Shown: in pieces, positions 1 through 11,759 of the stretch
Layout of the letters: each line of letters starts with the position of its first letter
Numbering within the stretch: the stretch's first letter is position 1
Assembly (NCBI GenBank): GCA_022925895.1
Contig: JAKSYS010000204.1
Coordinates: 25,778 to 89,777 of the forward strand
Length of the DNA: 64,000 nt
Direction: 5' to 3'
Source: Fragilaria crotonensis
Taxonomy: Eukaryota > Bacillariophyta > Fragilariophyceae > Fragilariales > Fragilariaceae
The notes under the pieces: generated by a model
Databases searched by the model: none
What the model was told of the DNA's origin: nothing
The model's input: the letters and a program-made list of their open reading frames with translations, nothing else
Made by a program: the position numbers and the translations under genes

Positions 1-3000
1 TCCCAAGCGCCACTTAATCTTTGTCGATAAACCGCACAACTCGGACTTGATGATGCTCGGAGTACTTTTGTACGCCGAGGCTAGCTGTGCAGGTAGCAGG
101 TACCTTTGTGTGCTTTGTTCGTTGGTACTCGGAGTATTGAACAGAGGTGTACTTCGACTTTGGACTCCCAGCGGTGCTTGTAGTCCAAAATTGCCAGGTA
201 CTCTATCAGTTGTATTCTCCTTTGAGCTCAATCTTCTCTATACTAGCAATACTGAAAAAGCAACGAAACTGCAAACGCATCCGAACTTGTCAATACTGTG
301 GCACTGGTTCGAGGATGCGAATCGAGTATTGAATTACTGAATAAAGGAGAGCACAGAAGCTGTTGAATTCAAATTCTCATCAGTCGTATCAGGCTTTCGT
401 GGCAATCCTCTCCAGTCCAGCGTTCCGCTCTACTCTCTAATATAGGTTATATTGTACCTTGTTCCCCTTTGCTCAGCCCCCTTCTCATTTATGTTCCGCG
501 ACACTCTGCACAACCACGCATCCAAACCGCGAAACCGTTTTCACTTTTCACTCCCAAACCAGTTGGGCCTGAGTCAAAAACACCAAGAATTTTTTTCGGA
601 ATCGTGACTAGATGTTTAAAAGTTTCGGCAGTACTAATTGTCGTAAAACTAAATTTGTTGTATAAATATTAGAATGTCATACCAAGAGTGCAAAGACAGG
701 TACGATGGAGATCATGGATCGCTTTTCCTTTCGGACATAAATTTCAATGTAAAAAGCCAATGAGACGAAGGGAATGAACGTCGGAGTATGACACAACTGT
801 ACAGGCTATCGCATTTCGTGAACTAGGCGTATGCCGCTCTTGAATCAAAACATACATAATACATAATTGTTTCGAATATGCCGAACCCTTGTCTGTATAT
901 CATTCAGGCACACATTACGACAAATAGAAATACTTAATGGCATTTCAGTGATGCTGGCACTGGGCATATCAAAAAAGTTTTCATACGTACGATATGAATA
1001 TAACGTCAGACATAGTCCAACGCATAATTAGATAATTAGGTTGCTGGAAGTCCTGGAAATCCTTCCAAATCGTGATAGTCCCTAACAGCGCATTCGTACG
1101 ACAGTGTCGTCAAAGACTGACTGATCAGTGATGAGTGGACTCGCCACTGAACTTGTGTACGTCAGTCGTCTACGATGTCCTCGCAAAGTGAACTCCTACT
1201 GTCGCACTCGGAGTACTAGACACGAACGACGATTCGCACAAAAACAATTGAACTCAGATTTGTCTCTCATTTTTTCAATAACCGACCGAATTATCGTAAA
1301 TCACAACAAATCTCACAATGTCATGGGAGTTGGCAAGTTGCCATTGGATTTGTACCACATGACAATCATTTTCAATTGTAGAAAATCCAATTGCTTACTA
1401 GTATGCAATTAATTCCATTGTTTGTTTGCAGAAACCTTGCTGCTACTGTTGGAGCTTTCTTCCTTTCCACAGAAACTTCGTCTTCCTGTACAAGCTGGCA
1501 CTCTTTCATGTTATTCAAGACATCCAGGATGCCTGTGGTGGTCCAGCGCTTCTTTCCTTCTGATCCATGGATGCTAGCTCTGCCACAAGGGCAGGCAGGA
1601 GGAGCATTTCTTTTTCCCTTACCTTCTTGTGGGATTTTTACCATTCCTTATGTCATCCAGAATCCTTCCCGCATCAATAATGGCATTTACCAGCAAGAAA
1701 CCTAGTTACACCTTCTGGTAAAATTTTATACTAGGTTCAGCACCAGCACTTGATAACGTGTGTTGGAATGCTTTATACTTTTATACACATGCAGTTGTAC
1801 TCATGCTGTCTGCTCCAGTTTCTTGTTGTTGGTAGTGTGGAAATCTATCCTCAATTTCTGGCTCGTTGGTGTTGAAATCTATCCTCAATTTCTGGATGAT
1901 GTTAGCAGTTGTAATTGAAGGGTCCCCAAGATTGCCCTGCAAATGCTTTTTTCTCCCATTGAATCAATTTCCAGACTGGCCCACAAGGATCATTGTACCT
2001 CTAGCTTAGCACAATGGCCAACGGTGTCATGTCACATGTTTACTTCTTCATCAATCCAACCTGTGGCAGCAATGAAGCTCATCAATAGAACCCAGTTTTC
2101 CCAGATTTATGAATTCAATTAATGAACCTTGAGGTGGATGGAACAAACAAGGGACCAAGTTAAGCAGGAGGAGAGTTGTTGGCATGTGATAACTCACAAA
2201 CAAACATACATCTAGATATTTGGTTGCTCTACACTCTGCCACATAATTGGGTCAGAGAAGGCATCACAGTCTTGGTGATGATCCACTTGATCACAAAGAC
2301 TCAATAATCTATCCAATGCACACTCAACATGATGCTCATGCATCCTCTGCAACTGTCTTCAAGCACTTACCCCTAATTTCATCAATAGAAGAACAGCAGA
2401 ACAGTGATCGCTGTGAGTCATTTTTAATCATATACAATGCCTCATCGCCAACACTGCCTATTGGCAGCATTTTCTCGTGGAACTCTCACAATACTACTCG
2501 CTCGGTCATGATGGTTCATCCTGGTAAAAACAACTGCTGTGACTAGTGTCAGCCCTGCTATGCCCAAACAATTCTCTCTGGAAGCGATACGTCTCCCAGG
2601 CATATACCAGACATGATGAGAGGGGATGGCAATGGGAAACAAGATTTCTTTACCTACTACGCAGTGACAGACAACTCTGAGTACTGTTTTATGGAATACT
2701 ACACAGATACAGTGTCGGAGGGTGTCAAGGGGTTGGGAACATGTGTTTCAGCGTCGATAAGCTGCATAACTCCGAACAAGTGCAATTTTCATGGACAGTA
2801 CTAGTAAAATTCCTTGATCCTGCGTAGCGGTACTGGTACCCTAGTACACAACTAACCGTAATACTGGAAGTAGACCAGAAGGTTAACGGCAGTTCGAATA
2901 CAGATCCGATGGGAAACTCAACGCATGCGTAGATACCTTTTCGCTCTCGTGACTGCCCCATTCAAGTATCCAGCCATTCATATTTGAATTTTTTTTGGCC

Positions 3001-3364
3001 TGGAGTGATAGCATACAGGATCGTATAACCACGATCTTACAAGCGCCACAATTTTGGTCACATTTTCAGTTTGGTGCGGCACCTCAACAAAATAATCATT
3101 GCAATGCCTAGGACGAATGATTTTTACAATTTTGGCAGATCTTGTTGTCATCGGGAGTCTTACCAGCAGGAAGGACTCGCACAAGTTTGTCAATGCATGA
3201 CGCTGCCACAACTTTGTCGACCATCGACTGCCAAAGCATCGACGACTTCGCTTCGACGGACAACATGCATGAGCCTGCGTCGGATAATCGTAAGTTGACC
3301 AACGATTCATGAGACCCATCGACACGATCTATAGAATGCTTACCGTGCATTTCTTCCTGCAGTC
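1..3364. other. Gene-poor stretch, no supported gene
   Basis: No reading frame here has recognisable domains or length. It holds scattered GTAC-containing near-palindromes (for example GTACTCGGAGTA types) and a 22-bp direct repeat at 1840-1861 and 1874-1895. A 90-codon minus-strand frame (1372-1644) and short frames near 2051-2546 have no recognisable motif and are interrupted by stops. They may be old transposon debris, but I cannot place them. Confidence 0.5.
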
Positions 3365-4831
3365 ATGCAGCAAAAGAAGCGTCCACTCGATGGTCGAGGC
3401 GGGAACGAGAATTTGAATTACTCGCGCGAAGGTAATGAGTCTCCTATGATTGAGCACTCAACCACCGTTCGAGACGACGTCGATGACGATTCACCAAAGA
3501 TGAGCGGAGGAGGAAGAGACAGCACGGCACATAAGTACCCTAAGATTCATTCGTATCCTACCGCAATGGACACAGACTCTCCTGCATCGTATCCGAAGCA
3601 CGTGATTGTGCCATCACCACCTGATTCGAATGATCATCGCCAACAAGGGTTGGGCCCTCGTCCTTCTGGAGATTACATGGACGACAGCCCAAATAATAAG
3701 AGAATCACCGAACAGGTTGTCACGCCTATTTTGTCGCAAGAGACAAGGTATCGTGGGCATGGAGGGTACAATGTTCCAACGTACCGTCCTCAGGGAGGCC
3801 AGCATCCTCATCGCGGAGATGGCTACAGCTACGGCTACTATCAAAACCACGGCGAGATGGACGCTTACCCACAATATGGGCATGGGCATGGACATAAGCC
3901 ACAACCTCATCCTAAGCGTTGGGCCTGCGATTATTGCTGCGTTGCAACGTTTTTGACGTACGAAGATGCTTGCGCCCACGAAGAAGCTTGTGCAGCCCGG
4001 TTCGGAGTGCACAATCGTCAACGACCCTATCCAACTAATGTACCGCATGACTACACCAATCGACAGCCGGCTGGTGGCCTCGGTACTCTTTACCAGGCTA
4101 CACAAGAGGTTCGTCATTACAGCCCTCGAATGCCTCCGCCTCCTCACCACGAAAGCTACCACCATCACACTCCCCCCCCACCACCACATCGTTATCCACC
4201 AAGTGGGTGGGGTTCGGCGCCTCAGTCGATTCCCTCCGAACGCAAGGGGTACTCAACACTATCTCCTCGTTTCCAGGATAACTCTGTTTATGAGGACCGC
4301 CACGACATGATGTATCATCATCCTCCCCCACTTCCTCCTCAGCAAAACACTTATCCGTATCATCATCAGCGCCGCATGCTCTTGGCCATGCCGGGTGATA
4401 CCGACTCACTCTCCGATCGTCAATGTTTCGTCCGTTCCAAGTTCGTGGAAGTCTTTGCAGCAACTGAGAAGGATGTTGCCGCGCGTCATTCCAAGGGTGC
4501 TCAGAAGCTAAGTCTTGGTCAAGTGGGCATTCGGTGCCTCTATTGTGCTCATTTGCGTGCCAAAGATCGAGCAGAGAGGGCCATTTGTTACCCGTCTTCC
4601 ATCTCACGCATCTACCAGACAGTTGCGGATATGCAACGATTCCACTTTGAGCACTGCCGTGAAATCCCAGATGATGTACGCAAGTTATACAAGTCTCTCA
4701 AAACGACGCGACCCAGGGGCGTTGGATCTCCTCAGACATACTGGGTTCAGAGTGCCAAACTTTTGGATTTGGTGGATTCTGAGGAGGGTATCTTCTTTAG
4801 CAACGGGAACAAGCAGCGAGATTCGATGTAA
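3365..4831 (+). CDS. Diatom-type zinc-binding protein, function unknown
   Basis: This is an uninterrupted 488-residue protein. Residues 1-180 are low-complexity and probably disordered (Pro, His, Tyr, Gly rich). Near 183-210 is a Cys/His cluster (CDYC, then an HEEAC-type pair) resembling a degenerate C2H2/C2HC finger. A second Pro/His-rich linker follows. From about residue 346 a compact C-terminal domain begins with LSDRQCFVRS and includes GQVGIRCLYC and MQRFHFEHC; its CxxC plus HxxxC pattern suggests zinc binding. I recognise this C-terminal block as a recurring diatom protein family without assigned function. The start is the first ATG of the open frame. A nuclear, nucleic-acid-binding role is inference from the zinc motifs and disorder. 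Confidence 0.75.
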   Translation: MQQKKRPLDGRGGNENLNYSREGNESPMIEHSTTVRDDVDDDSPKMSGGGRDSTAHKYPKIHSYPTAMDTDSPASYPKHVIVPSPPDSNDHRQQGLGPRPSGDYMDDSPNNKRITEQVVTPILSQETRYRGHGGYNVPTYRPQGGQHPHRGDGYSYGYYQNHGEMDAYPQYGHGHGHKPQPHPKRWACDYCCVATFLTYEDACAHEEACAARFGVHNRQRPYPTNVPHDYTNRQPAGGLGTLYQATQEVRHYSPRMPPPPHHESYHHHTPPPPPHRYPPSGWGSAPQSIPSERKGYSTLSPRFQDNSVYEDRHDMMYHHPPPLPPQQNTYPYHHQRRMLLAMPGDTDSLSDRQCFVRSKFVEVFAATEKDVAARHSKGAQKLSLGQVGIRCLYCAHLRAKDRAERAICYPSSISRIYQTVADMQRFHFEHCREIPDDVRKLYKSLKTTRPRGVGSPQTYWVQSAKLLDLVDSEEGIFFSNGNKQRDSM

Positions 4832-5519
4832 AGTGGGTTTCCATAAGGTCTAGTTTTGTTGGGGGCGTTGTTATTTCTACTCTAGAGGCATGATGAAAAT
4901 ACTATATAGCTTTAATACAGACGTCATGTCGAATAGGTATTTCTATAAAGGGGGTCACCGAAACATGCGTTTGTTTTCGATCAGAGGTGTGTCAAAAAGG
5001 TCAAAGAGCGTTATGCGAGGCTGCCGGTGCGGGACTTAAGGGACCGTTACGTGAGTCACATGATTTGTTTTTCCATATACTGGTTATGTGTGTGTCATAA
5101 ATACTTCAGTAGCGTTTACGAGCGTGAGTGTTGGTACATATTCTACTTTATACCGTACCGGTGTTTTACTCGGCAGTGCCCGTGCCATGGCAACGACTGT
5201 CAGACGGACGTATGGAAGCATCTTTCTGACCATCGACACTCATTGAACTCCACGTGGCAGCAATAGGGAGACCGAGATTCCCTGGGGCAAGTTGACACAG
5301 TTGGAACCCGCTGACGCACCATTAAAAGCATATCCGATATCCTCACGTTTTCGTAGACCACGAGCCACGAGGGAGGCCATCAAAAATGCAAAATTAACTT
5401 TAGATCATCCATAAAGTCTATCAAAGGTCTTTCCAATACAGTATCAATACATTCTCGGATTACTCCATACAACGCGATTCAGCGAAGCAATACTCAGCAC
5501 CGCAACACACCAATCTAGC
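4832..5519. other. Intergenic region upstream of dapL
   Basis: This 688-bp stretch separates the zinc protein from dapL and must hold the 3' end of the first and the promoter of the second. I see no coding domain, RNA gene or distinctive regulatory motif. Confidence 0.5.
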
Positions 5520-6976
5520 ATGAAGTTCTCCTCCCTCGCATTCCTCTCCCTTCTAGTTTCGGCATCAGCCTTTGTCGCCCCATTGTCTCCAAGCCAAGCA
5601 TCGTTGTCCTTCGCTGATTCTGCTTGTTTCGCAACAGCAGTCCAACGTAATCCAAACTTTGCCAAACTCGCCGGAGGATACCTCTTTCCTGAAATTGGTC
5701 GTCGACGCAATGCCTATCTCGCCGATCATCCTGAAATGGCCGATCGCATCATTTCTCTTGGGATCGGAGATACCACCATGCCCATCCCCGAACATATCCT
5801 TAACGGTCTTGTCAGCGGTGCTTCCAAATTAGGAACCAAGGAAGGCTATTCTGGTTACGGTGCCGAACAGGGTATGGGAAACTTGAGAGAGAAGATCGCA
5901 TCCACGCTGTACAATGGTTTGATTCAGGCCGACGAAGTCTTTGTCAGTGACGGTGCCAAGTGTGATATTATGAGGTTGCAACAAGTCTTTGGGACCAATG
6001 TTGTGACTGCCGTTCAAGATCCATCCTACCCCGTCTACGTCGATACCTCGGTCATGATGGGACAGACTGGAACTCAAAATCCTGACACGCAACAGTATGA
6101 AAACATTGTCTACATGCCCTGCACGGCTGAGAATGGATTCTTTCCGGATTACGCCTCTCTTCCCCGTGCCGATATTGTCTACTTGTGCAGTCCCAAGTAA
6201 GTGATGAATGCGTGTGTGTGGGTGTGCATTCACCCTTGCGTCCATGTTTCCACACACTCTCTGCATGCACGTATGCTTTGTACTAATGCCTTTTTCATTC
6301 TTAACAGCAACCCACTGGTGCCGCTGCCACCAAGGATCAATTGGAAGATTTGATTCGTCTTTGCAAGGACCGTGGTTCGATTCTCGTCTTTGATGCTGCG
6401 TACGCGCCATTCATCCGTACACCTGGAATTCCCAAATCCATTTTCGAATGTGAAGGGGCACGTGATGTTGCCATTGAAGTGAATTCTTTTTCGAAATATG
6501 CTGGTTTTACGGGTGTACGATTGGGATGGACGGTGGTGCCATCGACACTCTTGTATCAAGATGGAACGCCAGTCCGACAAGACTTTAATCGTGTCATGAC
6601 GACAGCATTCAATGGTGCGAGTAATATTGTTCAGAATGGTGGTTTGGCATGTTTGGATCCAGAAGGTTTGGACGAAATCAATGCTCTGATTGATTATTAT
6701 TTGGAGAATGCGAGTATTCTCAAGGAGACGATGGAAGCGATTCCTGGATTCTCCGTCTACGGAGGTACGGATGCTCCGTACATTTTCGTCAAGATTCCCG
6801 ACAGCATGGGTGGGTCTTGGAATGCCTTTTCGACCATTTTGGAAAAGGCACAAGTGGTCACCATCCCCGGTGCTGGATTTGGACCAGGCGGGGAGGGATA
6901 TTTGCGATTGTCGGCCTTTGCACCGCGTGCCAGTATTTTGGAAGCGTGTGAACGATTGAAGGTTGCTCTCGCGTAA
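5520..6976 (+). CDS. dapL: LL-diaminopimelate aminotransferase, plastid-targeted
   Basis: PLP-dependent enzyme converting tetrahydrodipicolinate plus glutamate to LL-diaminopimelate in lysine synthesis. Exon 1 (5520-6196) opens with a signal peptide ending SASAFVAPL, an ASAFAP-type bipartite plastid presequence. The family region follows: GGYLFPEIGRRR, LGIGDTT, GYSGYGAEQGMGNLR. Exon 2 (6308-6976) has the aspartate motif FDAAYAPFI, the Schiff-base lysine in NSFSKYAGFTGVRLGW, FNGASNI and GFGPGGEGYLR. The 111-bp intron (6197-6307) is GTAAGT...AACAG and splits the SPNNPTG motif. Summed length is about 447 residues, right for DapL plus a presequence. Oddity: joining the GT-AG splice sites leaves the frame one base short at CAACCCACTGG, where the family motif needs one more base. 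This is most likely a C-run indel. Its stop lies 171 bp from the convergent alpha-SNAP stop. Confidence 0.9.
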
Positions 6977-7147
6977 GGCAAGTATCATTGTTGTTGCTGA
7001 GAGGTCATGACATGAGAATCCATGGTTGGGTTGGAACGAACGAGAAGTAGACTGCTACTAGGGAATTTAATAGTAGTAGAGGATACGCTTTCCTGGTGAA
7101 GTGTGAGAGTACCTTTGGATATCAAGTATATAGTGTATGAAACTATT

Positions 7148-8304
7148 CTATGTAAGGTCAACATCATCATCACCATCGTCCCCATCGGCGTCATCATCAA
7201 TGGTTCGTTTGACTCGGACCAAGATGGAGGTCTTCCATGGATCCAATTTGCTCACACGGTCGTATTCATAACAAGCCGTGGCAAAGCCCTCGGCATCAAA
7301 TCCTTCGACACAGTCAATGAGTTGCGATGCAAATTTTCCTTCTCGCGCGGAACCAAAGGTATAATCCAACGATTCGTACCGATCTCTCGCTTGCTGCGCG
7401 GCAATGGAATCGTTGTTGGCGAGATGACACAAGATTGTTTGTAAGAAATATCCCTTGGCATTGAACTTGAGCAAATTGCTGTCGAGACATTTGCGTCCCA
7501 ATTCATCGTAAATTTGTGCGGCACGCATCAAATCGGGTGGTTCCAACGCGACACTGCAAAGATCTGCAACCTTGGCCAAACACTGAGATGCTTGAGAATT
7601 GGCATCTTCGGCGGCAAACAAATCGGCAGCCTGTTCGTACGTTTCAATGGCAAGGACGACGTGGGATTTTTCTTCACCATCCATTTCTTCATTTTCGTAC
7701 AATTCGGCACATTCCTTGCAGAGCTTGGCAGCCTGCATGACGCGACCGGCGTCTGTCATGAGGAGAATGGCAGCGTTAAAGGACTCCATGGCCTTTTCCG
7801 GATCGGTTTTTTTGAAATTGGAGCCTGTTTTATGTGAGAGAGAGTGTAGTCATCAATAATGGTACAATGACATGTCGAAGGTGGTAGTGTGGTAGTAGGG
7901 GAATAGAAAGATGAGTTGGAAGGAATACATGTGAATGATTGAAAACCAAGTCAAGGATATTGAAGTAGCCCGTAGACCAGTATTTTCCAAGATCGATACA
8001 ATTGTTGCATGACGCCTACAACACACACACACATGAACTCACCTGCATTCTGAAAGGCCTTGGAGGCATCGAATGAGTTCTTGAGTTCATCTCTCAAGAT
8101 GGTGGCTGCCTTGTAGTACGCTTGTCCTGCTTCAAAGTAAAATCCACCAACTTTGTAAGCATTTCCAGCATTCTGGTACAATTCACTCGCATCTTCAAAT
8201 TTCTTGTCCTTGGAAGAAAACCATGACTTTTTGGCCAATTCGTTTTCTGCTTGTTGCACAAAGGCATCGCCCTTGTTCTTTTGTTGAAGTGCAATGGCAG
8301 ACAT
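7148..8304 (-). CDS. Alpha-SNAP (soluble NSF attachment protein)
   Basis: Adaptor that recruits the ATPase NSF to SNARE complexes for disassembly after membrane fusion; cytosolic and peripheral on membranes. Two exons on the minus strand: 8304-8043 and 7824-7148, with a 218-bp intron (GTGAG...ACAG). The splice joins FQNAG to SNFKKTD in frame, giving 312 residues against about 290-295 usual. The N-terminus has A-E-A-E-like alpha-SNAP sequence with WFSSKDKKFEDA. TPR-like helices follow (QNAGNAYK, AIETYEQAADLF, RAAQIYDELGRK). The C-terminal part has EYDRVSKLDPWKTSILVRVK and ends in an acidic tail closing DVDLT. An acidic C-terminus is known to be needed to stimulate NSF. It is convergent with dapL and divergent from the deubiquitinase gene. 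Confidence 0.92.
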
Positions 8305-9009
8305 TTTTTTACAATGTTTTAGTTCCTACTGCCTTGTTTGACTAGTTGACTAGTTGACTCTCGAGTCACTTGGAGGTATAGGCTAACGAGGGTAGATGTG
8401 AATTACAACTGTGGCAATCAAAGTTGATTGTGCCTGGCTTGGCGCTGTCTTGTCGACGCATTGAATTTTGTTGTGGAGTCGTGTACGCTATGATCTACAG
8501 TATGATAGTAGCAAAACTGTATGATTCGTATTACTGTACCGGTACCTTTTATTGGAATACTGGAGTACTCAATACCTTCACCATACGGCGACGCTGGAGT
8601 GAGATGGAAAATGCCGATTCACAAGAATTCTTGAGATTCCGTCCTTCATGAATTCCGCTTCGCATTGGTTCGTTACGGTTCGTTTTTTTGTCGAGTAGAG
8701 AGCGATCGGCATTCTACATTTCGTACTTGTATTTTGTATTCCGTACTCAGTATCTGTCAAACCCGAGTGCCGATACTGTATTAACATACGCTATTGTACT
8801 GAAATAGGGTTCAATGTACCGGTACTGCTACATAAATCATCTTAATCGCAGACAGTTTACGGAGTCACTCCTTCACCATCTCGAAATCTCCATCCTCCTT
8901 CTCATATTGTTGCGCTCTTGATCGATGCCCCTCTTGTCCAACAGCAACCATTCTCAGTGTAGTAATATATCATCATTATTGATTAATTGTTAAAGTACCT
9001 TGCTTCATA
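8305..9009. other. Divergent promoter region, alpha-SNAP / deubiquitinase
   Basis: The 705 bp between two divergent start codons must contain both promoters. It is rich in GTAC-type near-palindromes (for example GTACCGGTACC near 8536 and TACTGGAGTACTC near 8560). No TATA box or named operator can be assigned by eye. Confidence 0.45.
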
Positions 9010-10883
9010 ATGTCGGTGATAACAGTCCCACTCATGATCAAATGGGGAAAGGAAACCATTTTGATTGATTTTTGTCTTGATCGTGGTGTCAAGGGTCTCA
9101 AGGCCGAACTTGAAGATTCGACGGGGAATTCCTGCTGATCGCATGAAACTCATGGCTAAAACAAAAGGTACAGTTTATATTCTTGTGGTGGTTGTTGTTG
9201 TTATTGTTATTGTTATTGTTATTGTGATTGTTATTGTTATTGTTATTGTTATTGTTATTGTTATTGTTATTGTGATTGATGCTGTGTACTGAGTAATCGG
9301 AGTATCGAGTTGCGAACGAGTGCAGTTGCCGTACCATTGCTGTCAGTGTATGATTGATGTTGCTTTCAACAAGATGTTGACTAACGCGTTGTATTCTTCC
9401 TTGCACTGCAAAATCAACAACAACAACAACACTACTAAATTCAGGTCTTTGGAAGGGAGTGTTGAAGGATGACACGGATCTGAGTGGCCTCGATTTCGCT
9501 GGAGCGTTGGCCAAGGCCAAGGGAACTCCCCTTCAAGTACTACTGATGGGATCGGCCACCAAACTTGCAGCACCCAAGGTTAAAACTGTATTCTTGGAAG
9601 ATTTACCACCGGAAGAAATTGCTCGTGTCCAAGAACCGAGTGGTCTCATCAATATGGGTAACACGTGTTATCTCAACTCGGTAGTCCAATGTCTCCGTGC
9701 CGTCGACCCCTTCCGGAAGGGTCTTGCGAATTATCAAGGCAGCGGTGGACGTAATACACAATTCCTGTCGGCACTCAAGAATTTGTATGGAGATTTGGAT
9801 CGGACTGCTGAACCAGTCATGCCTTCGACATTTGTCACTTTGACCAAGGCCACGTTTCCACAATTCAATCAACTCGGACCACACGGCCATCCGATGCAAC
9901 AAGATGCCGAAGAATTCTTTTCCGGTCTCTTGACCCAGGCCGCATCGGTGAGTGCCGATGTCCTCGAGGCCACCAACGAGGAATTGCAGGGTGCTACGAA
10001 TTTGGTCGATGCGGTCTTTGGGATTGCCATGGAAGAACGCATGACGTGTGATGAATCGAATGACGAACCACCGGTCGTGACACAAGATTTGCATCGCAAA
10101 TTGGTATGCAACATTCAAGGTGGGACGGCTGGACAGAATGTAGGACACATTGCGGAAGGCATTCAGTTGGGACTCGAGGGTAAGATTGAAAAAAATTCGG
10201 AAGTGTTGGGACGGAATGCGGTGTGGACACGACGTCAACGCATGGCACGACTCCCTCCGGTTATTGTGGTTCAGTTCGGACGGTTCTATTGGAAGGCAAC
10301 ACCCGAATCGCAAGATCATGCCGGTGTCAAGTGCAAAATTATGAAAAAGGTGGCATTCTCATCCACACTGGATGTGTACGATTTCTGTACGGAAAAGGTG
10401 CAGAAAATTCTCAAGGCCAGTCGTGACAAGGCTCTGTTGGAAGAAGAGGAGCGTATCCAAAAGAAGTTGGAGGGTAAAGAAGGAGAAACGGTTACTGCAG
10501 CAGCTGATGCTGCTGAAGATGCTACTGCAACAGACACTGTTGCAGATACCGAAATGACTGTGGACGATGAAGATGAAGAAATGAAGGCTGCACTTGCCTT
10601 GAGTTTGGAAAGTGAACCCGTGGGTCCGGGACTTCCAGCCAACTTTCAAGGTCAGTATGAACTTTTTGCAGCGGTAACGCACAAGGGACGAAGTGCCGAT
10701 GGTGGCCATTACATGGGATGGGTCAAGGCTGGCAATACATCGGATTTGGATGATACGAATGACGATTGGTTCGTCTTTAATGACGATGAAGTGAGTCCGT
10801 GCAAGACGGAAGATATTCTCAAGTTGCAAGGTGGTGGTGACTATGACATGTCCTACTTGAACTTTTACCGTGCCAAGAAGTAA
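9010..10883 (+). CDS. USP14/Ubp6-type ubiquitin C-terminal hydrolase
   Basis: Deubiquitinase of the proteasome-associated USP14/Ubp6 class, which trims ubiquitin at the 26S proteasome. Exon 1 (9010-9167) encodes the start of a ubiquitin-like domain (IKWGKETILIDF); exon 2 (9445-10883) completes it, including LLMGSATKL, typical of USP14. The USP catalytic domain has the Cys box GLINMGNTCYLNSVVQCL, then GHPMQQDAEEFF, PPVIVVQFGRFYWK, the His box SADGGHYMGWVK and WFVFNDDEVSP. Total is about 530 residues (human about 494). An acidic Ala/Glu-rich insert precedes EMKAALALSLE, which resembles a ubiquitin-interacting motif. Oddity: within exon 1 the frame shifts at GGGG (9123-9126); family alignment (STG then IPADRMK) needs three Gs. 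This is probably sequence error or a recent mutation. The 277-bp intron carries a hexanucleotide repeat. Confidence 0.9.
9196..9280. repeat. (TTATTG)n microsatellite in the deubiquitinase intron
   Basis: About a dozen TTATTG units with two TGATTG variants lie inside the GT-AG intron 9168-9444. A short (CAA)n run follows at about 9416-9432, just before the acceptor CAG. A run like this is expected to vary in length between alleles. Confidence 0.9.
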
Positions 10884-11168
10884 ACAAACCAGTACTACTA
10901 GTAGTAGGTTACGAGTAATTGAAGAATCGCTAGATTGAATGTATGTGTTGTGCTTTTACTGAATTTACCTACTCCTAGCTATGATTTGTATCAGGTGACA
11001 TGGTACTCCGAGACTCCAAGTGTATTATTGTTTGATACCTGGTACAATTGTATGTTGGTAAAACAAACAACAGAGTGTAGTCTTGGGGTTTGGTTTCGAG
11101 TTTCGACTATGCTATCAACAACAACAACAACAACCCCGTGTGAAAGCTGCAAGGACAACTCGGTTGTG

Positions 11169-11759
11169 TCAATAGCGATAATCATCAATGCCTGTAGTTC
11201 GGTTGATTCCCAGCAGTCGCACACCATTCATAAATGGCATTTTGTAAAGAATACAAACGACCCAAATACCAACATTCCAAAGAACCAAATCCACATCATA
11301 ATCTGCAAAATGACATGCCAAATAACAAAGAAGTGTCGGAACCAGGAATAATGCCAACTTGGCATTGGACGCATCCTTGGTCGATTCCAATTGTTCCCAC
11401 GTGGTCATGGCATTCATTTCACCCTGTTCGTAAAAATTCGGAGATCCCTTGATCCAGTGTATGTACAACATGGTGACGGCAAAATGAATCGTGTGCGAGA
11501 CCGTCCACGCTATTGAAAAGTCAAAGACAGTCAGTACGATCAAATGACCCATGAAAATGACACTCAAATAGGTTGCCAGAACGATCCAGCCATTCTTGTT
11601 GGTCAACCATTCCGTGTTGGGATTACGAGTCAATTCGAAGGGTAGCAAGTCATTGCCTTCTCCGTACAGACCAGAATACGTTCGAGGAATATCCCTCGAA
11701 TTGACACGTGCTCGTGCCGGAGGAGGTGGACGCGTCGGAGTGAGCGATTCATTGGCCAT
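11169..11759 (-). CDS. ORMDL family protein (serine palmitoyltransferase regulator)
   Basis: ER membrane protein of the ORM/ORMDL family, which holds back serine palmitoyltransferase and so controls sphingolipid synthesis. It is an intact single exon of 196 residues (human ORMDLs are 153; the extra length is a Pro/Arg-rich N-terminus). Family signatures in order: NPNTEWLTNKNGWIVLATYL, the second membrane segment (FSIAWTVSHTIHF), LYIHWIKGSPNFYEQGEMNA, TTWEQLE, KLALFLVPTLLCYLACHF and the closing GVRLLGINR. Four hydrophobic segments are visible. The N-terminal Ser/Thr stretch (ESLTPTRP) could be phosphorylated as in yeast Orm proteins, but that is inference. It is convergent with the deubiquitinase gene, with 285 bp between the stops. 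Confidence 0.92.
   Translation of the reverse strand: MANESLTPTRPPPPARARVNSRDIPRTYSGLYGEGNDLLPFELTRNPNTEWLTNKNGWIVLATYLSVIFMGHLIVLTVFDFSIAWTVSHTIHFAVTMLYIHWIKGSPNFYEQGEMNAMTTWEQLESTKDASNAKLALFLVPTLLCYLACHFADYDVDLVLWNVGIWVVCILYKMPFMNGVRLLGINRTTGIDDYRY

Noticed and set aside
1372-1644. 90-codon minus-strand frame with a CPCGRASIHG motif
   Set aside because: No ATG-supported gene structure, no recognised domain, and flanking sequence full of stops. Possibly old transposon debris, but unproven.
2051-2242. Possible PiggyBac-like remnant on the minus strand (WIDEEVNM-like translation nearby)
   Set aside because: The resemblance is about eight residues, interrupted by stops, with no inverted ends. 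Too weak to annotate.
3614-4189. 191-codon minus-strand frame inside the zinc protein gene
   Set aside because: Shadow of the codon bias of the real plus-strand gene; low-complexity Val/Ile/Arg content.
9098-9520. 140-codon minus frame with a poly-Asn run
   Set aside because: Produced by the antisense of the TTATTG microsatellite in the intron.
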